Positions 1 through 8,228 of a DNA stretch of 64,000 bases are shown here, piece by piece. Numbering within the stretch: the stretch's first letter is position 1; each line of letters begins with the position of its first letter. The stretch spans positions 62,001-126,000 of the forward strand of contig JAKQDQ010000178.1 of assembly GCA_029573725.1 (NCBI GenBank), given 5' to 3'. The notes under the pieces are model-generated. The model had not been told where the DNA came from and did no database searches. It was given only the letters and a program-made list of their open reading frames with translations. Position numbers and translations under genes: made by a program. The DNA is from Verrucomicrobiota bacterium. Lineage in GTDB: Bacteria > Verrucomicrobiota > Verrucomicrobiia > Limisphaerales > JADLHS01.

Positions 1-2001
1 TTCATGCTGACTGAAGCAGGAAACCAGCGTCTGGCCACCGCGATTTTTCAGGCGGTATTTGATGAACAGCCGCCCCCACAATCACTTGAAAAGCTCCGCA
101 GCGCCGTGCTCGACAAGAACGCGGAATGGCACGCGCGCTACCGCACGGTGGATGGTTACAATGTTTACGGCGGCCGCTCACAACTGAGCTTTCCCCGCGC
201 CGGCAAGGATTCGGAGAAGATCACCAATTACGAAGTCATGCAGGAAGAGATGCGGCAGCGCGACGTGAAAACGGCCAACCGCGATCGCCGCATCTGGGCG
301 GTGGCGCGCGGCGGGGATCTGGCCGTGGACGATTCCAACCTGCCACCCGTCGCCACCTTTCAATCCAACAAACCCGACATCGCTCCGTTTTTGAGTGGCG
401 AAGCCGCCATCAAACACATGACGGTGGCAAAAGGTTGCCGCGTCAATCTCTTCGCCAGCGAGGAAATGTTTCCCGAACTGGCGAGTCCGGTGCAGATGGC
501 GTTCGACACCAAGGGCCGGCTCTGGGTGGCGGCCTGGCCGAGCTATCCGGAGCGCCGCCCGACCGATGTCGTCGCCGATAAATTGCTCATCTTTGAAGAC
601 ACCAACGCCGACGGCCGGGCGGACAAGGTGAAGGTTTTTTTGGACGGACTGAACTGCCCGACCGGCTTTCAATTTTACCGCGACGGCGTGCTGGTCATGC
701 AGGCGCCGGATTTGTGGTTCGTGCGTGACACGGACGGGGATGATCGGGCGGACTGGAAGGAGCGGGTGTTGATGGGCATGGATTCGGCGGACTCGCATCA
801 CACCGCCAATTCCATGGTGTTGGAGCCGGGGGGGGCCACCTATCTCAGCGACGGCGTGTTTCACCGGACGCAGGTGGAAACGGCCTGGGGGCCCGTGCGC
901 AACGTGGACGGCTGCATTTACCGCTTCGAACCCCGCACCGGGCGGTTTGAGCGTTATGCGCCCTACGCCTTCCTTAATCCGCACGGGCGCGTGTTTGACT
1001 ACTGGGGCAACGACATCATCACGGACGCCACCGGCAACAACAGTTACTTCGGGCCGGCGATCAGCGGCCACCTCGCATTCCCAGCCAAACACGCCGACAT
1101 CAAGGAATTTTGGGCGCGTCCCTCCCGGCCGTGCGCCGGCACCGGCCTGCTTTCCAGCCGGCATTTCCCCGCCGAATTCCAAGGAAATTTTCTCAACTGC
1201 AACGTCATCGGTTTCCAGGGCATCTTCCGCGTCAAAGTCACCGAGGACGGCGCGGGTCTGAAGGGCGAAACCATCGAAGACCTGGTGAAATCCGACGACC
1301 CCAATTTCCGTCCCTCGGGCGTCGGCGTGGCGCCGGATGGTTCGATTTATTTCCTGGATTGGGCCAAACCGCTGATCGGCCACATGCAACATCACATTCG
1401 CGACCCGCATCGTGACAAGACCCACGGACGGATTTACCGCATCACTTACACAGGTCGCCCATTGTTGCAACCGCCTCCCGTGGATGGACAGCCTGTTGAC
1501 AAACTTCTGGACCTGCTGAAGTCACCGGAGGATGGATTGCGTCTGCGCGCCAAGATCGAATTGGGCAAGCACGACCGCGCCCAAGTGATTGCCGCGCTGC
1601 AGCTCTGGATCGCAGGGTTGGACCCGCAAGACCAGGATTACCCGCACCATCTGACCGAAGCGCTCTGGGTGCATCAGTGGCACAATGTCGTGAACCAGGA
1701 TTTGCTCCGCCAACTGTTGCGTTCGCCAGATTATCATGCGCGCGCCGCCGCCACGCGAGTGCTTTGCTACTGGCGGGATCGCGTCGAAAATCCGCTCGAT
1801 TTGCTCGCGGCTCAAGCCCAGGATGAAAACCCGCGAGTGCGTCTGGAAGCCGTGCGGGCGTGCAGTTTCTTTCCGACGGCGAAAGCGGCGGAAGTGGCGT
1901 TGCTCGCTTTGGATAAGGAAGCGGACCCCAGCCAGCCGGATTACTACATCAAGTATTGCCTCGATGAAACCATGAAGGCGCTCGATCCCTATCTGAAGTG
2001 A
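1..2001 (+). CDS. PVC-type propeller/HEAT protein with SGNH-hydrolase tail (5' partial)
   Basis: The reading frame is open to the left edge, so the true start lies outside the window. The first ~110 visible residues look like the end of an SGNH/GDSL hydrolase domain (motif LTEAGNQRLA, then a stretch like KTANRDRRIWAVARG often seen in Verrucomicrobia). Residues ~135-490 form a six-bladed, sorbosone-dehydrogenase-like propeller of the PVC-type membrane-bound dehydrogenase family, with blades carrying DTNADGRADK and DTDGDDRADW. Residues ~495-665 are HEAT-like helical repeats. Such proteins are exported and are thought to act in extracytoplasmic redox or carbohydrate chemistry; the substrate is unknown. 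The haem-c protein follows after a short gap on the same strand, so the two are probably co-transcribed and may exchange electrons (inference). Family call is firm, function is not. Confidence 0.85.
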   Translation, partial: FMLTEAGNQRLATAIFQAVFDEQPPPQSLEKLRSAVLDKNAEWHARYRTVDGYNVYGGRSQLSFPRAGKDSEKITNYEVMQEEMRQRDVKTANRDRRIWAVARGGDLAVDDSNLPPVATFQSNKPDIAPFLSGEAAIKHMTVAKGCRVNLFASEEMFPELASPVQMAFDTKGRLWVAAWPSYPERRPTDVVADKLLIFEDTNADGRADKVKVFLDGLNCPTGFQFYRDGVLVMQAPDLWFVRDTDGDDRADWKERVLMGMDSADSHHTANSMVLEPGGATYLSDGVFHRTQVETAWGPVRNVDGCIYRFEPRTGRFERYAPYAFLNPHGRVFDYWGNDIITDATGNNSYFGPAISGHLAFPAKHADIKEFWARPSRPCAGTGLLSSRHFPAEFQGNFLNCNVIGFQGIFRVKVTEDGAGLKGETIEDLVKSDDPNFRPSGVGVAPDGSIYFLDWAKPLIGHMQHHIRDPHRDKTHGRIYRITYTGRPLLQPPPVDGQPVDKLLDLLKSPEDGLRLRAKIELGKHDRAQVIAALQLWIAGLDPQDQDYPHHLTEALWVHQWHNVVNQDLLRQLLRSPDYHARAAATRVLCYWRDRVENPLDLLAAQAQDENPRVRLEAVRACSFFPTAKAAEVALLALDKEADPSQPDYYIKYCLDETMKALDPYLK

Positions 2002-2047
2002 GCGGGCAGCCGCGGATCACGGTGGAGCAGTGGCGGATTTGAAACGA

Positions 2048-3928
2048 ATGCGTTACCTCTGGATGGGCATGTTGTCCGCGTTCCTCGGCGGTGCCGCGGG
2101 ATTCGTCCACGGTGAGGCGGCGGGGACGAACAAGGCGTTTTTCCTGCCGAAAAGTCCGGTGGCCGCCGCTTATGTTTTGGGACGACTTTCCAACCCGGAA
2201 CTGATCGCCGCGCCTCGTGGTGAGTTTGTGTATGCAGCCTTATTGCAACGCGCCGGTCTGGCCCGGAAATACCGTGTGGAAGCACTCAACGGCCTGGCAA
2301 AGCTGCGCCAAACGGATGTACTCACCGAGTTGCTCGCCGGTCTGACCGAGTTGGATACAAAAGGCGCGACCGCCGAACCGGTGTTGCACGATCTCGCGCC
2401 CTTGTTGCTGCAATCGGATGGCGAAGCGCTTAAAGCCAAATCCGCAACTCTGGCTCAGTTGGCCCGGGCCGCAAAGGTGCCTTTCACCCGGCAACTGGCC
2501 TATGCCGCCCTGCTCACCGTCGAAGGCGCTGACGGCCCCACCTGGCAGCAGACGTCGGCTCACCCAGGACAATTCGCCGACCTCGTGTCGGGCATCGCGT
2601 TGCTGCGTGATCCCCATCAGCGCGCGGCGTTCCACCCGCAACTGGCGGCGCTCTTGCAAACGGCGGCCTCCCCCGAAGTCCGTCGCGCCGCCATCCGCAG
2701 CAGCGTCACCCTGCCCGGCTCGGAAGTCGAAGTTTTCAACACGCTGGCGGGCTTGATTCGCTCGGGCACCGAGCGCGCCCCGGCCATCGCGGCGTTGCAA
2801 AAAATTCCGCGCTCATTCTGGTCGCGCGACCAATTGGAGCCGTTGGCAACCAGTCTCGTGGCGTATCTCCAAACCGTGCCCGTCGAACAACGCACCGCCC
2901 CGGAGGCGTTGAGCGCGTTCCAACTTGCCACCGATCTGACGGCGTTACTGCCGACCGAAACGGCGGTGACTTTTGGCCGGACTCTGCGCTCACTGGGCGT
3001 GAGCGTTTTCGTCATTCGCACGATTCCGGAACAGATGCTCTACGATCAGTCGCTCATCGTCGTGCCGGTCGGCAAACCCGTCGAGCTGGTGTTGATCAAT
3101 GACGACGCCATGCCACACAACCTGGTCATCACCGCCCCCGGGGCACTGGAGGAAATCGGCAGTGCGGCCGAGCGGCTGCCGCCGACGCCTGATGCACAAG
3201 GACGCCTTTACGTGCCCCATTCGCCGCTGGTGCTGCACGCCACCAGGCTGGTTGAATTCGGGCAACAGGCGCGGTTAAGTTTCACCACTCCGGACGCACC
3301 GGGTGATTACCCCTTTGTCTGCACGTTCCCCGGACATTGGCGGCGCATGAACGGCACGCTGGCGGTGGTTGACGATGTGGACGCTTATCTGGCCAGTCAC
3401 GCTGCCCAAAAGACGCCTCAGATCACCGAGTGGAAAATCGAGGAACTGACGCCCGCGCTGACGAAACTGGACTCGGGACGCGATTGGCGGCGCGGCCAGG
3501 AATTGTTCACGCAACTCTCGTGTGCTTCCTGTCATCGCATTGGCAACGAGGGCGTGGCGTTCGGCCCGGACTTGACTGCAGTGTTTGCGCAGTTCCAAAA
3601 CGATCCCCGGGCGGTGTTGCGGCAAATCCTTGAACCCTCGCTGGTCATCAGCAACGCGTATCGCGCGTTTGATTTTGAACTCGCGGATGGCGAGGAGATT
3701 TCGGGCTTGATCGTCAAGGATGATGGGCAATCGCTGACCGTGCAATCGGGCGCATCCGCCGCGCTGACCCATACCTTTGCCAAGGCCCAAATCAGAACGC
3801 AGCAACCGCAGCGCTCCTCCCTGATGCCCGTCGGCCTGCTCAACCAGAGTTCCGCCGAGGATATTCTGGACCTGCTGGCCTTCATCAGGACGGGCGGCAC
3901 GCCCGCCGAACATTCACATCCGCGCTGA
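2048..3928 (+). CDS. Exported cupredoxin-cytochrome c protein with HEAT-like N-terminal region
   Basis: An ATG start at 2048 gives a clean signal peptide (MRYLWMGMLSAFLGGAAG) with GGCGGA ~10 bases upstream; a GTG at 2030 in the same frame is possible but its Shine-Dalgarno is too close. After helical repeats (~60-300) comes a cupredoxin domain: His357 (MPHNLV) and Cys425-x4-His430-x3-Met434 make a complete type-1 copper site. A class I cytochrome c domain follows, with haem motif CASCH at 492-496 and a candidate axial Met in SSLMPVG near the C-terminus. The protein should be a periplasmic electron carrier. It lies 46 bases after the propeller gene and 51 bases before a ThuA gene, suggesting an operon in which it accepts electrons from a secreted oxidation. 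The redox partner is not shown by the sequence. Confidence 0.88.
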   Translation: MRYLWMGMLSAFLGGAAGFVHGEAAGTNKAFFLPKSPVAAAYVLGRLSNPELIAAPRGEFVYAALLQRAGLARKYRVEALNGLAKLRQTDVLTELLAGLTELDTKGATAEPVLHDLAPLLLQSDGEALKAKSATLAQLARAAKVPFTRQLAYAALLTVEGADGPTWQQTSAHPGQFADLVSGIALLRDPHQRAAFHPQLAALLQTAASPEVRRAAIRSSVTLPGSEVEVFNTLAGLIRSGTERAPAIAALQKIPRSFWSRDQLEPLATSLVAYLQTVPVEQRTAPEALSAFQLATDLTALLPTETAVTFGRTLRSLGVSVFVIRTIPEQMLYDQSLIVVPVGKPVELVLINDDAMPHNLVITAPGALEEIGSAAERLPPTPDAQGRLYVPHSPLVLHATRLVEFGQQARLSFTTPDAPGDYPFVCTFPGHWRRMNGTLAVVDDVDAYLASHAAQKTPQITEWKIEELTPALTKLDSGRDWRRGQELFTQLSCASCHRIGNEGVAFGPDLTAVFAQFQNDPRAVLRQILEPSLVISNAYRAFDFELADGEEISGLIVKDDGQSLTVQSGASAALTHTFAKAQIRTQQPQRSSLMPVGLLNQSSAEDILDLLAFIRTGGTPAEHSHPR

Positions 3929-3979
3929 CGCCTTTGCGCTTGCCCGCGGCGCCATGACCCTCAACACTTTGGACCGCGC

Positions 3980-4981
3980 ATGAATTTCACGACCTTGTTG
4001 ACCATTACCCTATGCTTTGGACTGATTGGCGGCATCGCCAGGGCGCAGCCGGGAGTAACGTACACGGGCACAGAAGGGCCGGGGCTGGGCAAACGCATTG
4101 TTTTTTTGAGCGGCGACGAGGAGTACCGTTCGGAGGAGGGATTGCCCATGCTGGCCAAAGTTCTGGCGTTGCGTCATGGCTTTACTTGCACGGTTTTGTT
4201 CGCCATCAATCCGGCGGACGGCACGATTGATCCGAACAATCAAACGAACATCCCCGGCATGGCCGCGCTCGATAACGCGGACCTGTGCGTATTGCAATGG
4301 CGCTTTCGCGAATTACCCGACGCGGATATGAAACATTTCGTGGATTACCTGCAGCGTGGCAACCCCATCATCGGACTGCGCACGGCCACCCATGCCTTCG
4401 CCTACGCGCGTAATCCGCGCAGTCCGTACGCGAAATACGACTGGCAGAACCAGGACTGGCCGGGCGGCTTTGGCCGGCAGGTGCTGGGCGAAACCTGGGT
4501 GAATCATCACGGCGACCATGGCAAACAAAGCACGCGCGGCATCATCAACACGGCGTTACAGACGCATCCGATTCTGCGCGGCGTGACGGAGATTTGGGGG
4601 CCGACCGACGTTTATGGCGTTGCGCATTTGCCGCGGGACGCCGCGGTGCTGGTCTGGGGACAGGTGCTTCAGGGCATGCGCCCCACCGATCCGCCACTGG
4701 CGGGCCCCAAGAACGATCCCATGATGCCGTTGGTGTGGGTGCGCGATTACGCCTGGGAAAACGGCCGCACCTCAAAAATTGTCACCACCACCATGGGCGC
4801 GGCCACCGATTTGGAGAGCGCGGGGCTGCGCCGATTGCTCGTGAACGCCTGTTATTGGGCGGTGGGACTGGGTGACGCCATCCCGGCCGCCGCCAACGTG
4901 GACTATGTGGGCCAATATCAGCCCACCCCGTTTGGTTTCGGCAAATTCAAGCACGGCGTGAAGCCGGCGGATTGGCAGTGA
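3980..4981 (+). CDS. Secreted ThuA-like domain protein
   Basis: 333 residues. A Sec signal peptide (hydrophobic TLLTITLCFGLIGGIARA) precedes a ThuA-like (class I glutamine-amidotransferase-fold) domain covering most of the protein, recognisable from KRIVFLSGDEEYRSEE, the ADLCVLQWRF stretch and GNPIIGLRTATHAF. ThuA proteins were named from rhizobial trehalose utilisation, where thuAB act on 3-keto sugars; in PVC bacteria exported paralogues are common near oxidoreductases. It is last in a probable three-gene operon and converges on another ThuA gene. The two are clearly different subfamilies. Its exact reaction is not known from sequence. Confidence 0.85.
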   Translation: MNFTTLLTITLCFGLIGGIARAQPGVTYTGTEGPGLGKRIVFLSGDEEYRSEEGLPMLAKVLALRHGFTCTVLFAINPADGTIDPNNQTNIPGMAALDNADLCVLQWRFRELPDADMKHFVDYLQRGNPIIGLRTATHAFAYARNPRSPYAKYDWQNQDWPGGFGRQVLGETWVNHHGDHGKQSTRGIINTALQTHPILRGVTEIWGPTDVYGVAHLPRDAAVLVWGQVLQGMRPTDPPLAGPKNDPMMPLVWVRDYAWENGRTSKIVTTTMGAATDLESAGLRRLLVNACYWAVGLGDAIPAAANVDYVGQYQPTPFGFGKFKHGVKPADWQ

Positions 4982-4989
4982 CGCGCGCG

Positions 4990-5017
4990 CGGCTACCGGC
5001 CCTGGGGGCCGTAGCCG
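4990..5017. terminator. Long GC-rich hairpin between convergent ThuA genes
   Basis: CGGCTAC pairs with GTAGCCG and, inside a single bulged C, GGCCC pairs with GGGCC around a three-base loop. The 12-bp stem sits nine bases after the stop at 4981 and covers the last codons of the opposing gene. There is no T-run on either side, so it could be a bidirectional terminator or an RNA 3'-end protector. Confidence 0.45.
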
Positions 5018-5856
5018 GCGGCCGGAGTACCATCTGCGTTCAGATGGCCGGTGGCCCAAAGCACGCCGCGCGTCACCAGCTCCAGATAGCGGGCATCCGC
5101 CACCGTTGCCGTGTTGTGCCCGAGGGTGGTGCTGAACACGCGCGTCCGCTTCGGACCATATTCATTCGTCCAGACCACCACGGTATCGTTGGTTTTCGAA
5201 CTGCCATCCTTCTGCCTGACGACCTGTTCGCCGCGCGCCCGGGGCTGCGCCGTCGCGAAGATATGGAGATTGTTGTACAGTTCCTCGCCGATCGTGGTCC
5301 AGTCACCCAGTCCCACCGTCAGCGGACTGCTCTTGTCGGTGAAGCGGATGGCGATGGGCAACTGCGGACCGTGCCCACTGGATTGCAGGCCCAGATACTC
5401 AAACCACAGGCCATGCGGCGTGCCGGGGGTGACCGGATCGTTGGGATTGCCGATGCGATACGAGTGCATGGCACAATGCAGATTGACGCCAGGCAGACCG
5501 TCCCGATGCGGTTGCAGCACCCCCTCGACGAGTTTCGGGTCGGCAATGTCGGCGCCACACTCATCGTGAATCACCACGTCGTAGCCGTCGGCGTAATCCG
5601 GGTTGCCCAGGATGGGCAGGGGCGGTTTCGTGCTGGCATCGCTGGTGTGGACCTGGTCAACCACCACGTTGGCCCGTGCTTCGAGGCCTTGCTTGAGCAC
5701 GTCCTTTTGCTGCGCGTAATCGTGGCAGCAGCCGCCGGTGATGAGCAGCGCCCGCAACGGTTTGGGCGGCTCCGCCGCAGAGACGCCGGCGCCGCCCCAG
5801 CTCCAGAGCGCCAGACCGATGGCCAGTTGGGCCCGCGCGCAACGGGTGAATTTCAT
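4993..5856 (-). CDS. Secreted ThuA-like domain protein
   Basis: 287 residues from the ATG at 5856, which overlaps the stop of the upstream oxidoreductase gene in an ATGA junction; this overlap and the signal peptide ([18 protein letters not shown]) decide the start. A ThuA-like domain follows: [31 protein letters not shown], and a typical late block with [13 protein letters not shown] and [22 protein letters not shown]. It is the last gene of a leftward set with an oxidoreductase and a TIM-barrel protein, the same combination as rhizobial thuA/thuB. A role in handling an oxidised (3-keto) sugar is therefore a reasonable inference, though this copy is exported. Confidence 0.87.
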   Translation of the reverse strand: MKFTRCARAQLAIGLALWSWGGAGVSAAEPPKPLRALLITGGCCHDYAQQKDVLKQGLEARANVVVDQVHTSDASTKPPLPILGNPDYADGYDVVIHDECGADIADPKLVEGVLQPHRDGLPGVNLHCAMHSYRIGNPNDPVTPGTPHGLWFEYLGLQSSGHGPQLPIAIRFTDKSSPLTVGLGDWTTIGEELYNNLHIFATAQPRARGEQVVRQKDGSSKTNDTVVVWTNEYGPKRTRVFSTTLGHNTATVADARYLELVTRGVLWATGHLNADGTPAAGYGPQGR

Positions 5857-6995
5857 CTGGCGACCTTTTCCCAACGGTGAGTCCGGGCCGACTTGAGGAC
5901 GGCGTCGCAAACATTTTGCGTGGCCAGGGCGTCACGAAACGTGGGGCTGACCGGCTTGCCGTCAGCCAGGCCGGCCAGGAAATCAGCCACCTGATGCACG
6001 AAACTGTGTTCGTAGCCGATCTGCAATCCCGGCACCCACCACTTGTCCATGTAGGGATGTTCGCCGCCATGGTCGGTCACATGGATGGAACGCCAGCCGC
6101 GCAGCCGGCCTTCGTCACCGTGATCGAAATAGGCGAGCCGGTGCAGGTCGTGCAGGTCCCAGGCGATGGAGGCCTTCTCGCCGTTGATTTCAAAAGTGTA
6201 AAGCGCCTTGTGTCCGCGGGCGTAGCGGGTGCTTTCAAAGGTGGCCAGCGAGCCGTTGCGAAACCGCGCCAGAAATGCGCAGGCATCGTCAATGCCCACC
6301 TTTTCCACCTTGCCGGACAGGGTGTGCTTGCGCCGCTTGATGAACGTCTCGGTCATGGCGGTGACGGAATCCATCGAGCCGTTCAACCATAGCGCCGTAT
6401 CAATGCAATGCGCGAGCAGGTCGCCGGTCACGCCGCTGCCGGCCGCTTTCACGTCCAGCCGCCACAAACCCGCGCCCCCCTGCGGCAGGTCCGGGCTGAT
6501 CGTCCAGTCTTGCAGGAATTTCGCCCGGTAATGGAAAATCTTTCCCAGCCGCCCCTCCTCGATCAACCGCTTGGCCAGGGTGACGGCGGGCACGCGGCGA
6601 TAATTGTACCAAACCATGTTGGGCACCCGTGCCCGTTCCACGGCCTGCACCATGGTCCGTCCCTGCGCGGCGTTCATGGCGAGCGGTTTTTCGCACAGAA
6701 TGATCTTCCCCGCCCGGGCGGCGGCGATGGCGATGGGTGCGTGGCTCTGGTTCGGAGTGCAAATGTCCACCGCGTCAATGTCCGGACGCCGGAGCAGTTG
6801 TTTCCAATCGGTCTCCACCGATTCATAGCCCCACCGGGCGGCGAAGGCGGCGGCGTGATCGTGGTTGCGCGCACACACGGCGGCGAGCACCGGCCGGTAT
6901 TTCAGGTCAAAAAACTGGTTGACCTTGCGATACGCGTTCGAGTGCGCGCGCCCCATGAAACCGCAGCCAATCAGTCCAATGCGTAGTTCTTTCAT
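5853..6995 (-). CDS. Gfo/Idh/MocA family oxidoreductase
   Basis: 380 residues. The start at 6995 has GAAAGG about seven bases upstream and begins just before the Rossmann motif [17 protein letters not shown]. The mononucleotide-binding motif CEKPLAM (Lys-Pro, catalytic in the family) follows at ~95, and the C-terminal alpha/beta domain holds [17 protein letters not shown] with the family Asp/His pair. No signal peptide, so this one is cytoplasmic, unlike the two Tat-exported paralogues near 39 and 43 kb. It is translationally coupled (ATGA) to the downstream ThuA gene and follows a TIM-barrel gene after ~30 bases. Likely an NAD(P)-dependent sugar or inositol dehydrogenase; substrate unknown. 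Confidence 0.92.
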   Translation of the reverse strand: MKELRIGLIGCGFMGRAHSNAYRKVNQFFDLKYRPVLAAVCARNHDHAAAFAARWGYESVETDWKQLLRRPDIDAVDICTPNQSHAPIAIAAARAGKIILCEKPLAMNAAQGRTMVQAVERARVPNMVWYNYRRVPAVTLAKRLIEEGRLGKIFHYRAKFLQDWTISPDLPQGGAGLWRLDVKAAGSGVTGDLLAHCIDTALWLNGSMDSVTAMTETFIKRRKHTLSGKVEKVGIDDACAFLARFRNGSLATFESTRYARGHKALYTFEINGEKASIAWDLHDLHRLAYFDHGDEGRLRGWRSIHVTDHGGEHPYMDKWWVPGLQIGYEHSFVHQVADFLAGLADGKPVSPTFRDALATQNVCDAVLKSARTHRWEKVAR

Positions 6996-7025
6996 AATGC
7001 CTTTCAGATTTCGCCTCCCCATGGT

Positions 7026-8075
7026 TCAGGCGCGCCAGCCGTGCTGCTCCCGCACCTGAATCATTGCAGCGAGAATGTCGTTCCACGTCTGTTGCTGCTG
7101 CAGGACCCGGTTCGGAAACATGCAACCATCCCAGCAAATGTGCCTGGTTTTCCTCGTGACCCTCCCGCGTTCGTCCCGCAACCAATAGCCGGAATCGCGG
7201 ACGATGTTGAGCTTCCCGCGCGGATCGGTTGCCAGACAATGACGTCCGGTCTTCGCATGCGATCCCGAACCGAACACGCTGCCGTCATTTTGCGCGACGT
7301 GGAAATCAATCATCCAGGGACGCAACGCATTGGTGAGCCGGGTCATCGCGGCGTGAAACGCTCCCGGCTCATAATGGTAATTGCGGGGCACGAGCCGGTG
7401 CGCCTCGGCATTGTAACCGAGGGTGTAAAGGTGCGTGTGCGACATGTCCGCCTGGAAGCCCACCAGGTCGGGCAATCCCACGGCCTCAAGCAGTTGCACC
7501 ATGTATTTCCACGAGTGCATCCCCCCCCAGCAAATTTCCCCCTCTGCGGCCAGCCGTTCCCCATGATCCTGGGCGACCTGGGCGGCCTCCTTGAAAGTTT
7601 TGGCAATCAACTTCGTGTTGCCCTTCGGGTCCTTGTCCCAGTCCGTCACGCTCGCGGCCGAATCAATGCGCACGCTGCCATACGGCCGCAGGCCCAGTTC
7701 CCGCAGGCGCTGGGCGATGCGGCACGCCTTCCGCACGGCGGTGATCCAGTTGGCGCGCTGGGTTGCGTCGCCCATCGCTGAACCGCCAAACCACACCGGC
7801 GCCACCACCGAGCCGGCCACCAGACCCCGCCTGCGGAGTTTGGCCGCCAGCTTTTTGAGGCCGTCATCGGTGATGTCAATACTGATGTGCGGATCGTACA
7901 GAAACAGGTCCACGCCGTCGAACTTGACGCCGTCCACGCGCGCTTTGGCGGTGAGCTCCAGCATGGTATCCAGATCCAGACATGGCTCGGCCCCGGGACT
8001 GCCCTTGCCGACCAGGCCGGGCCACATCGCGTTATGCAGTTTGGGGAAATTGTTGGTCAACGGCGTCTTGCTCAT
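7026..8075 (-). CDS. Sugar isomerase/epimerase-type TIM-barrel protein
   Basis: 349 residues from the ATG at 8075 (MSKTPLTNN). It is a xylose-isomerase-like TIM barrel (AP_endonuc_2 superfamily). Candidate metal ligands are the Glu in EGEICWGGMH, Asp/His in QADMSHTHLY and His in MIDFHVAQND. No signal peptide. It is the first gene of the leftward trio TIM barrel, Gfo/Idh/MocA, ThuA. Members of this fold isomerise, epimerise or eliminate keto sugars, which fits processing the product of the adjacent dehydrogenase (inference). No strong Shine-Dalgarno is visible. Confidence 0.83.
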   Translation of the reverse strand: MSKTPLTNNFPKLHNAMWPGLVGKGSPGAEPCLDLDTMLELTAKARVDGVKFDGVDLFLYDPHISIDITDDGLKKLAAKLRRRGLVAGSVVAPVWFGGSAMGDATQRANWITAVRKACRIAQRLRELGLRPYGSVRIDSAASVTDWDKDPKGNTKLIAKTFKEAAQVAQDHGERLAAEGEICWGGMHSWKYMVQLLEAVGLPDLVGFQADMSHTHLYTLGYNAEAHRLVPRNYHYEPGAFHAAMTRLTNALRPWMIDFHVAQNDGSVFGSGSHAKTGRHCLATDPRGKLNIVRDSGYWLRDERGRVTRKTRHICWDGCMFPNRVLQQQQTWNDILAAMIQVREQHGWRA

Positions 8076-8228
8076 AGTTTGGATTTGAATCAGTGCGGTA
8101 AACCTAAACCAGGAACATTTGCCCAAGCAACGTGAAAGTGCCGCCTCCGGGCCGCCGGTGCCGGTTTCCGGCTTGAGCCCTGCGCGGTCCCGCCTTACAA
8201 AGGGCGGTGACCATTACGCCAACCTCCG

